Source of the DNA: Nocardia transvalensis NBRC 15921
GTDB lineage: Bacteria; Actinomycetota; Actinomycetes; Mycobacteriales; Mycobacteriaceae
DNA: 64,000 nt
NCBI RefSeq assembly: GCF_000308875.1
Contig: NZ_BAGL01000061.1
Coordinates: 1-64,000, forward strand
Reading direction: 5' to 3'
Below, in pieces: positions 55,349 to 64,000 of the stretch (position 1 is its first letter; each line of letters begins with the position of its first letter). Below the pieces are notes generated by a model that had not been told where the DNA came from, made no database searches, and saw only the letters and a list, made by a program, of their open reading frames with translations. A program made the position numbers and the translations under genes.

Positions 55349-56212
55349 ATGACACGGGACACGAAAACCGAGATCGCAGTGCGGCGCGTGGTGGCGAACG
55401 GCATCGAGATGAATGTGGCGGTCGCGGGTGCGGGGCCCGCTGTGCTACTGCTGCACGGGTTTCCGCACACTTGGCGGTTGTGGCGTGACACCATCGCCGA
55501 TCTCGCGCCCACGCATCGGGTGATCGCGCCCGATCTGCGTGGGCTCGGTGCCAGTGCACGTCCGGCCGGTGGGTACGACGCCGGGAATCTGGCGGACGAT
55601 GCCGCAGCTGTACTGGATGCGCTGGGCGAGCCGGAGGCGGCGGTCGTCGGCATCGATCTCGGCACCGCCCCGGCCTTCCTGCTCGCGATGCGGCGGCCGG
55701 ACCGGGTGCGGCGGCTGGTGGTGATGGAGGCGCTGCTCGGCGGGTTGCCGGGCGCGGAGGACTTTCTACGCGGCGGTCCGCCGTGGTGGTTCGGCTTCCA
55801 CGCCGTGCCCGGCCTGGCCGAGAACGTCCTGGCCGGACACGAATCCGAGTACATCGACTGGTTCCTGACCGCGGGCACCCTGGGCCGCGGCGTCCCCGCC
55901 GACTTGCGTGACGCGTTCGTCGAGGCCTATACCGGCACCGATGCCCTGCGCGCCGCCTTCGCGCACTACCGAGCCATGCCGGAGACCGCACGGCAGATCG
56001 AGCGCGCCGTGGCCGAGTCACGCCTGCGGGTACCGGCGCTGGCCGTCGGCGCCCACCCGGTCGGCGACGCCCTGGCCCGCCAGCTGGCATCCTGCGCCGA
56101 CGACCTGACCGGTCACGTGATCCCCGGCCGCGGGCACATCGTCCCGGTCGACGGCGCGGACGCGCTCCGGCCGCTGCTCGCGGAATTCCTTGCGCCGCAC
56201 CAACTCCGGTGA
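55349..56212 (+). CDS. alpha/beta hydrolase, epoxide hydrolase/haloalkane dehalogenase-like
   Basis: The product is 287 aa. PAVLLLHGFPHTWRLWRD gives the HGxP oxyanion motif. The nucleophile elbow is VVGIDLGTAPAFLLA (G-I-D-L-G), so an Asp nucleophile as in epoxide hydrolases and dehalogenases rather than Ser. The catalytic His is in IPGRGHIVPVDGA. ATG 55349 follows GAGG at a distance. Regulated probably by the divergent HxlR gene. Substrate unknown. Confidence 0.87.
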   Translation: MTRDTKTEIAVRRVVANGIEMNVAVAGAGPAVLLLHGFPHTWRLWRDTIADLAPTHRVIAPDLRGLGASARPAGGYDAGNLADDAAAVLDALGEPEAAVVGIDLGTAPAFLLAMRRPDRVRRLVVMEALLGGLPGAEDFLRGGPPWWFGFHAVPGLAENVLAGHESEYIDWFLTAGTLGRGVPADLRDAFVEAYTGTDALRAAFAHYRAMPETARQIERAVAESRLRVPALAVGAHPVGDALARQLASCADDLTGHVIPGRGHIVPVDGADALRPLLAEFLAPHQLR

Positions 56213-56215
56213 CGA

Positions 56216-57760
56216 TTACAGCGGCATCAGATGATGCTTGCGAGGCCCGTGCTCGGCGGTCTTGTCGCGCAGCAGCCGCATCGCCTTCCGGATCTCCAAC
56301 CGGGTATCGGCCGGTTCGATGACGGCGTCGATGTATCCGCGCTCGGCGGCGATCCACGGCGTGGCCACGGTGGCGTTGTAGAAGTCGACCATCTGCTGCC
56401 GCACCTCGGGGCGCTGCTCCTCGGGCACGGCCGCGAGCTGCTTGCGCTGGGTGAGGCTGACGGCGGCCTCGCCACCCATGACCGCGATCCGCGCCGTGGG
56501 CCAGGCCAGGTTGATATCGCCACCGAGTTGCTTGCAGCCCATCACCGCATAGCCGCCGCCGTAGGCCTTGCGCACCACCACCGTGACGATCGGGACGGTG
56601 GCCTCCACGACGGCGTAGAAGAACCGCCCGCCGCGCTTGATGACGCCGATCTTCTCCTCCTCGACCCCGGGCAGCACTCCCGGCGTATCGACCACGAAGA
56701 TCAGCGGCAGCCCGAAGGCATCGCAGAGCCGGATGAAGTGGGCCGCCTTGTCCGAGGCCCGGGCGTCGATCGCGCCGCTGGAGACCAGCGGCTGATTCGC
56801 CACGACACCGACGGGACGGCCGTCGACCCGCGCGAAGCCGGTGATCATATTGCGCGCCGCCGCGTCCCCGACCTCGTGGAAGTCGCCGTCGTCGAAGATC
56901 CGGGACAGGATGTCGTACATGTCGTACCCGGCGCGGTCGGAATCCGGGATGATTGCGTCGAGTTCGGTGTCGGACGCGGTGCGTTCCGGTTCGATGCCCG
57001 GATTGACCAGCGGCGGCTGCTCGAAGCAGTTCGACGGCATGAAGCTCAGATACGACCGCGCCCAGTCGAAGGCCGCCCGCTCGTCGGGGGCCACATGATG
57101 GATCGAGCCGTACTGCGCCTGGTTGTACGCGCTGCCGAGTTCCTCGAGGGTCACCTCCTCGCCGGTGGTCTCGCGAATGATGTCCGGGCCGGTCACGAAC
57201 ATATAGGCCGATTCGGTCGCGATCAGCACATCGGTGTTGATCGGCGCGTACACCGCCCCGGCGGCGCATTTACCCAGCATCAGCGAGACCTGCGGGACCA
57301 CGCCGGACAGCCGCAGCTGCCGTCTGCTCATCGCCGCGTACCAGGCGAGGGAGGTCACGGCGTCCTGCACGCGGGCGCCGCCGGAATCGTTGATCGCGAC
57401 GAACGGGCAGCCGATATCGGCGGCGAAATCCATCGCCGCGGCGACCTTCCGGCCGAACATCTCGCCGACCGAGCCGCCGAACACCGTCTGGTCGTGGGCG
57501 ATGACCACGACCGGGCGGCCCTCGACGGTGCCGCGGCCGGTGACCACGCCGTCGCCGTACAGCGCGCCGGCGACCCCGGGCTGCTTCACCAGCGCGCCGA
57601 ATTCCACGAAGCTCCCCGCGTCCAGCAACATATCGATGCGCTCGCGAGGGCTGGGGATCCCCTTGGCCTCGCGCTTGGCGATACCCTTGGCCCCGGCCGG
57701 CTCCCGGGCTGTCGCGAGATTCTGCTGGAGCATCTTCAGTTTCGCGGCCGTGGTCTCCAT
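56216..57760 (-). CDS. acyl-CoA carboxylase carboxyltransferase (beta) subunit, second copy
   Basis: The product is 514 aa and a close paralogue of the gene at 656-2206: INDSGGARVQDAVTSLAW, GKCAAGAVYAPINTD, VDTPGVLPGVEEEK and RKAYGGGYAVMGCKQLG repeat the two carboxyltransferase signatures. ATG 57760 (METTAAKLKM) follows GGGAGGA. No biotin carboxylase is adjacent. A large TetR-like regulator is divergent 101 bp away and is the likely controller. Substrate (propionyl-CoA or another acyl-CoA) not inferable. Confidence 0.92.
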   Translation of the reverse strand: METTAAKLKMLQQNLATAREPAGAKGIAKREAKGIPSPRERIDMLLDAGSFVEFGALVKQPGVAGALYGDGVVTGRGTVEGRPVVVIAHDQTVFGGSVGEMFGRKVAAAMDFAADIGCPFVAINDSGGARVQDAVTSLAWYAAMSRRQLRLSGVVPQVSLMLGKCAAGAVYAPINTDVLIATESAYMFVTGPDIIRETTGEEVTLEELGSAYNQAQYGSIHHVAPDERAAFDWARSYLSFMPSNCFEQPPLVNPGIEPERTASDTELDAIIPDSDRAGYDMYDILSRIFDDGDFHEVGDAAARNMITGFARVDGRPVGVVANQPLVSSGAIDARASDKAAHFIRLCDAFGLPLIFVVDTPGVLPGVEEEKIGVIKRGGRFFYAVVEATVPIVTVVVRKAYGGGYAVMGCKQLGGDINLAWPTARIAVMGGEAAVSLTQRKQLAAVPEEQRPEVRQQMVDFYNATVATPWIAAERGYIDAVIEPADTRLEIRKAMRLLRDKTAEHGPRKHHLMPL

Positions 57761-57826
57761 GCGCAGCGTCCTCCCTCGTTTGCCCTCGATTCGCCGTACC
57801 GATCGACCTTAGCCGGAGTAGACGCG

Positions 57827-57854
57827 TTCACAACTATGTGCACTGCAATAGACT
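57827..57854 (+). promoter_or_regulatory. sigma-A-like promoter of the TetR-like gene
   Basis: TTCACA (57827-57832), 16 bp, TAGACT (57849-57854). Transcription would start about 57861, right at the GTG at 57862, so the mRNA is probably leaderless. Confidence 0.5.
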
Positions 57855-57861
57855 CTCGGCC

Positions 57862-59538
57862 GTGTCGTCCACAGCTATACACCGCGGTACCGAGCAGACC
57901 TATCAGCGCCGGGCCGGCCGTGCGCTGGAGGAGCGCACGAAGGCGATGATCGTCGCGGCGGCCGAGCGGGTCATGACGTCCGCCGGGCCGGAACAGCCGA
58001 TCGCGCACCTGACGACCGCCGACGTGTGCGCGGCGGCGCGCGGCTACGTCCGGCGCGACGGCACCGAGGGGCCGATTCCGAAGGCCACCATGTGGAAGCA
58101 CTTCAAGACGATGGCGGCGCTCGCGGCCGCGGTCGCCGACCGGATGACCGCCGAGAACCGGCCGGTCCCCCAGCGGATCATCGACCTGGCGGCCGGTCAC
58201 GGCGAGGCCGAGTCCCGGCCCGGCGCCGTGGACGTGTCGCGGCTGGAGGCCCGCTATTCCAGCCGCACCTACGAGATCTCGCAGCTGGTCGAGCAGTTCG
58301 ACGCCGCCGCGGCCCGCGACGACCGGTCCGACATGCTGTACTGGTCGGCCGAACTCGCCGAGCGCCGGCTGCGGGAGCATCGCCGCGGCGACCGGGATCC
58401 GATCGTCGCGGCCGGTGAATGGGCCCGGCGCGGGTTACGCCTGGTCGACGTCGACTCACGCCTGGACTGCATGATCGGCATCCGCTGCGCCCGCGCCGCG
58501 GCGGCGGCCGAAACGGTCCTGTCGCGACGGCCCGAGTACGAGGCCACCGGTCTGAGCCGGATCCGCTCGCTGAAGGAGTCCGAGGGCGAACTGGCCGCGG
58601 TCCTCGGCTGGGACCTGCACCGGGAGCTGGCCCGGTTCCACGCCGACCACGCGCGCGCCCTCACGGAGGAGGATCCGGAACGCGAGATGCGCGCGATGCG
58701 GACCGTCGCGACCGCGCTGATCGCGATGTGCGGACCCGAGTCCACCCACGCCCGCGAACCCCAGGACGTCTTGCGCGCGGGGGAACTCGCCGAAATCATC
58801 GCCGGGCTACGCCGTCTCGAGATGGCCTATGCCGCCCATCCGGAGCATCGGCGGCTGTTCGCCACTGTCTTCGACGACGATGTCGCCGCGACGACGCGCG
58901 AGTTGCTGGCCTGCTTCCCGGCGACCACGGGCGGGCGCCGCCACGAGGGCAATGTCCGCGCGCTGCTCCGGCTCGACGATCTCACCGAGCGGCTGCACCG
59001 CCTCGACCCGGACACCGATCCCGGTGCGGTGATCGCGAGCGTCGACGGGTACGAGCAGGCCTCGGTCGACCTGCTCCGGACCGCCGAATTCGGCACCGTC
59101 CGAGATATTTTCGTCGCCCGGTACCTCACCGCCAAGGCCCGCGCCCTCGCGTTGCAGCACGGCGGGACCCGCGAACCGGACCGGGCGCCCGGCGGTCCGC
59201 TGGTCAATCCGAGGCCGGCAGGACTGATCCGGGCCGCGATCCGCTACTACGACCACGCCGCCAAGGTGACCAGCACCCGCGGCGCCGACGGCGTCCTGCG
59301 TGCCCAGGCCGCGCGGGCCGGGGCCGACCTCGCGAACTCGGATCTGCTCGGCGGCGGCCGGATCGCCGACGAGACAACCGAATCCGGGGACGGCGAATTC
59401 GACCGCATCGTGCGCACGATCAACGACCTGGTACTCATCACCGTCAGCCGCCGCAACCGCTTCACCGACGCCGAGGTCCAGCGCCTGCTGGATATGGTCG
59501 ACCCGATGTACTACTACATCACCTCGGGTAGAAATTGA
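57862..59538 (+). CDS. large TetR-like regulator with long helical C-terminus
   Basis: The product is 558 aa, far longer than a normal TetR (about 200 aa). The N-terminal HTH is at about 25-85: AMIVAAAERVMTSAGPEQPIAHLTTADVCAAA, KATMWKHFKTMAALAAAVADRM. The remaining 470 residues are mostly Ala/Arg-rich helices with spacing suggestive of tetratricopeptide-like or other helical repeats (SRIRSLKESEGELAAVLGWD, ELAEIIAGLRRLEMAYAAHPE). GTG 57862 is chosen because a promoter ends there; GTG 57838 would lie between -35 and -10. Divergent from the second accD-type gene. Ligand and target unknown. Confidence 0.68.
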   Translation: MSSTAIHRGTEQTYQRRAGRALEERTKAMIVAAAERVMTSAGPEQPIAHLTTADVCAAARGYVRRDGTEGPIPKATMWKHFKTMAALAAAVADRMTAENRPVPQRIIDLAAGHGEAESRPGAVDVSRLEARYSSRTYEISQLVEQFDAAAARDDRSDMLYWSAELAERRLREHRRGDRDPIVAAGEWARRGLRLVDVDSRLDCMIGIRCARAAAAAETVLSRRPEYEATGLSRIRSLKESEGELAAVLGWDLHRELARFHADHARALTEEDPEREMRAMRTVATALIAMCGPESTHAREPQDVLRAGELAEIIAGLRRLEMAYAAHPEHRRLFATVFDDDVAATTRELLACFPATTGGRRHEGNVRALLRLDDLTERLHRLDPDTDPGAVIASVDGYEQASVDLLRTAEFGTVRDIFVARYLTAKARALALQHGGTREPDRAPGGPLVNPRPAGLIRAAIRYYDHAAKVTSTRGADGVLRAQAARAGADLANSDLLGGGRIADETTESGDGEFDRIVRTINDLVLITVSRRNRFTDAEVQRLLDMVDPMYYYITSGRN

Positions 59539-59585
59539 CCTGCATTACCTGGTGCGGCCATCTCCCACTTGCACCGGAGCCCCGC

Positions 59586-59870
59586 TCACGAGCCGATCGC
59601 GGCGTTCATGATGGTGCCCGCGCTGGTGGCGATGATGCCGCCGATCATGGCGCCCGCCACCATCTTCGGGGAGTCGGAGATGCCGCCGCCCGCCCACTTC
59701 TCCCACGCGAAACGTCCTCCCGCGTAGGTGATGCCCATCACGCCGGACAGGATGACGAACCAGGTGAAGTACCGCACGAGCTTCATCAGCTTGTCCGCGG
59801 CGGGCGGCGTCTCGGGTGTGGGGTTGCCGATCTGAGCGAGGATGGTGTCGTGAACGGCCGCGAGGATCAT
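59586..59870 (-). CDS. small two-helix membrane protein, copy A
   Basis: The product is 94 aa. N-terminus MILAAVHDTILAQIGNPTPE, then a first helix (about 32-54, YFTWFVILSGVMGITYAGG) and a second Gly/Ala-rich helix (about 68-92, MVAGAMIGGIIATSAGTIMN). The paralogue at 59968-60246 is nearly identical. The second helix resembles TrbC/VirB2-like pilin subunits, but no secretion genes are near. ATG 59870 follows GGAAAGAG. Function unknown. Confidence 0.8.
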   Translation of the reverse strand: MILAAVHDTILAQIGNPTPETPPAADKLMKLVRYFTWFVILSGVMGITYAGGRFAWEKWAGGGISDSPKMVAGAMIGGIIATSAGTIMNAAIGS

Positions 59871-59967
59871 GCACATCTCTTTCCGAGGTCGGTGAACCAG
59901 CCCGTAACTGTCGCGAAAATAATACTGTCCGAAAGAGATTGGGGGCCACCCCGTCCGGGAAGATCGC

Positions 59968-60246
59968 TCAGGTGCCGATCGCGGCATTCATGATGGTCCC
60001 GGCGCTGGTGGCGATGATGCCGCCGATCATGGCGCCGATGACCATCTTCGGCGAGGGGCCGGCGCCGATGGATTTCTCCCACGCGAAACGTCCTCCCGCG
60101 TAGGTGATGCCGAGCACACCGGACAGGATGACGAACCAGGTGAAGTACCGGACCAGTTTCATCAGCTTGTCGGCGGCGGGCGGGGTCTCCGGCGCCGGAT
60201 TGCCGATCTGAGCGAGGAGGGTGTCGTGTACGGCCGCGAGGATCAT
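59968..60246 (-). CDS. small two-helix membrane protein, copy B
   Basis: The product is 92 aa. Same architecture and about 85% identical to copy A by eye; the difference is concentrated in the loop between helices (EKSIGAGPSPKM against EKWAGGGISDSPKM). The upstream 70 bp are also duplicated: both copies share TTTTCGCGACAG and GCTGGT blocks before the ribosome site. The pair therefore arose by tandem duplication of gene plus promoter. Confidence 0.8.
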   Translation of the reverse strand: MILAAVHDTLLAQIGNPAPETPPAADKLMKLVRYFTWFVILSGVLGITYAGGRFAWEKSIGAGPSPKMVIGAMIGGIIATSAGTIMNAAIGT

Positions 60247-60373
60247 GGGGTCTCTTTTCCCGGGGTCGTGGACCAGCACGAAGCTGTCGCGAAAACGATA
60301 GTGTCAGAACGCAATCGACATCCGGAACCATCATACCGGGTCTCTCGCGTCGCGTGAGCGTTGTCGCGCGGAA

Positions 60374-61426
60374 CTATTCCGCCATCGCGGGCATCGAGTT
60401 CACCAGGGCCGTAGGGATCTTCGGGAGGGCGTAGGGGTGATGGGTTGTGAGCCAACCGATCAGTTCCTCGCGGACGGCGCAGCGCAGCGTCCAGACGTCG
60501 TCGGAGTTGCGGGCCGACATGGACGCCCGGACCACGATGCTGGTCGGGGTGCTGTCGGTGACCAGCAGGTTCCAGTTGCGCCCGTCCCAGTCCTCGCGGT
60601 GGCGCAGGTATTCGCGCAGATGGTCGCGCAGGTCCGCGACGGGGGCGCTGTGGTCCAGATACAGGAAGACGGTGCCGGTGATCTGCGACCCGCCGCGCGA
60701 CCAGTTCTCGTAGGGCTTGCTGTTGAAGTACGACACCGGCATGGTCAGCCGCCGATCGTCCCAGATCCGCACGGTGAGGAACGACAGGGTGATCTCCTCG
60801 ACGGTGCCCCACTCCCCCTCGACCACCACGGTGTCACCGATCTTCACCGAATCGCCGAACGCGATCTGCAGCCCGGCCATGAGATTGCCGAGCGTCGACT
60901 GCGCCGCGACACCGGCGATGATGCCGATGACACCGGCCGAGGCGAGCAGCGAGGTGCCGAGCGTGCGCAGGCCCGGGAACAGCAGCAGCATCACCACGGC
61001 CGCGCTCGTCAGGGCGAGGATGAACGTGACGATCCGGCGCACCAGCGTGAGCTGGGTGTGCAGCCGGCGCACCCGCGCGGTGTCGGCGGTGCGGCCGGCG
61101 TACTTGTCCAGGGTGTTCTCGGCGACGGCGTCGACGGCCCGGATGGTCAGCCAGGCGGCGGCCAGGATCGCCGCGGTGGCGAGGATATTGCGGATCACCT
61201 CGTCCTGCCGCAGGTGCAGCTCGGCCAAGGGGTAGGTCAGCTGTAATCCCGCGGATCCCAGCAGGATCTGCAGCGGCAGCTGGACCCGGCGCAGCAGGCC
61301 GGGTAATCGGGTCCTCGGGTGTTTGGTCGCGCTGTAGCACAGCACGCGATCGGTCAGCAGCCCCAGCGTCACGGTCACCACGAGCGTGACGCCGAAGACG
61401 ATCAGCGGGCGAAGTACCTCCTCCAA
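60374..61426 (-). CDS. MscS-family mechanosensitive channel
   Basis: The product is 350 aa. Three or four N-terminal helices lead to the pore helix region LLASAGVIGIIAGVAAQSTLGNLMAGLQIAF, then the beta domain GDSVKIGDTVVVEGEWGTVEEI with TVRIWDDRRLTMPVSYFNSKPYENWSR, all typical MscS motifs, and a C-terminal alpha/beta domain. It releases solutes on membrane tension. The TTG at 61426 has AAGGAG nine bases upstream; the TTG three codons earlier has no room for a ribosome site. Confidence 0.9.
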   Translation of the reverse strand: MEEVLRPLIVFGVTLVVTVTLGLLTDRVLCYSATKHPRTRLPGLLRRVQLPLQILLGSAGLQLTYPLAELHLRQDEVIRNILATAAILAAAWLTIRAVDAVAENTLDKYAGRTADTARVRRLHTQLTLVRRIVTFILALTSAAVVMLLLFPGLRTLGTSLLASAGVIGIIAGVAAQSTLGNLMAGLQIAFGDSVKIGDTVVVEGEWGTVEEITLSFLTVRIWDDRRLTMPVSYFNSKPYENWSRGGSQITGTVFLYLDHSAPVADLRDHLREYLRHREDWDGRNWNLLVTDSTPTSIVVRASMSARNSDDVWTLRCAVREELIGWLTTHHPYALPKIPTALVNSMPAMAE

Positions 61427-61547
61427 GGCGTCCAACTCCTTGCGACGGGTGTCAGATGGGCCAACCAGCCACGCTACCTACCGATCCGGGGACCGGCGCA
61501 AGTCCGCAGCAGCGGAGGTGAATTCACTCACACGCTCGTCGCAGGGG

Positions 61548-64000
<2,453 letters not shown>

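Overview
The window reads as chromosomal DNA from a high-GC, mycolic-acid-type actinobacterium, most likely Nocardia. Codon use is strongly GC-biased and GTG/TTG starts are common. The conserved backbone follows the Mycobacterium tuberculosis Rv2725c-Rv2748c order: hflX, dapF, miaA, an Rv2728c-like gene, a DUF349 protein, an Rv2732c-like membrane protein, miaB, then recX-recA, DUF3046, an Rv2739c-like glycosyltransferase, pspM-pspA-clgR, pgsA, argA and ftsK. The glutamate importer gluABCD also sits in the backbone. Strain-specific blocks are inserted between these landmarks. The genus is inferred from gene content and order; no rRNA is present.

Layout. 1-9.1 kb: a short copper-type exported protein with its own operator-like palindrome; an acyl-CoA carboxylase beta subunit divergent from an NAD(P)-binding oxidoreductase; a tightly overlapping quartet (XRE regulator, ImmA/IrrE-type metalloprotease, MAB_1171c-like membrane protein, cytochrome P450); an acyl-CoA dehydrogenase and an acyltransferase. 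9.1-18.6 kb: translation, tRNA-modification and cell-wall housekeeping (hflX, dapF, SpoU methyltransferase, miaA, miaB). 18.7-22.1 kb: gluABCD. 22.1-30.7 kb: a 29-bp inverted repeat, an AAA ATPase, an ATP-grasp ligase plus a 660-aa protein with a papain-like Cys/His/Asn signature, and two esterase-type hydrolases. 30.8-38.9 kb: a strongly enlarged recX and recA with both SOS signals, an Lrp-type regulator divergent from an MFS pump, DUF3046, a glycosyltransferase, a PIG-L deacetylase and a 57-aa membrane protein.

39.1-45.0 kb is a nitrogen-scavenging operon: GntR regulator, NCS2 permease, cyanuric acid amidohydrolase/barbiturase-family enzyme, NCS1 permease, biuret amidohydrolase-like enzyme and an alpha/beta hydrolase. 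Every downstream gene overlaps the previous one by 4 bp, and two identical 12-bp palindrome sites lie in front. 45.0-46.1 kb: an SRPBCC-ArsR pair. 46.3-47.1 kb: a repeat-rich secreted protein broken by one base in a G-run, then short tandem repeats. 47.1-51.9 kb: the ClgR-PspA-PspM envelope-stress module, a CinA-type amidase, pgsA and argA.

51.9-61.4 kb is accessory: a YciI protein, a methyltransferase, a short leader ORF with a hairpin, a class-I tRNA-like gene with predicted anticodon UAG, a SnoaL-like protein, an F420-type oxidoreductase, a NusG-like KOW-domain protein, an HxlR regulator divergent from an alpha/beta hydrolase, a second acyl-CoA carboxylase beta subunit divergent from a large TetR-like regulator, two tandemly duplicated two-helix membrane proteins and an MscS channel. 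ftsK runs off the right edge.

The items most likely to be new biology are the UAG tRNA-like gene with its leader region, the ATP-grasp/papain-like pair, the multi-repeat RecX, and the XRE/metalloprotease/membrane protein/P450 quartet. No CRISPR array, rRNA, transposase or phage module was seen.
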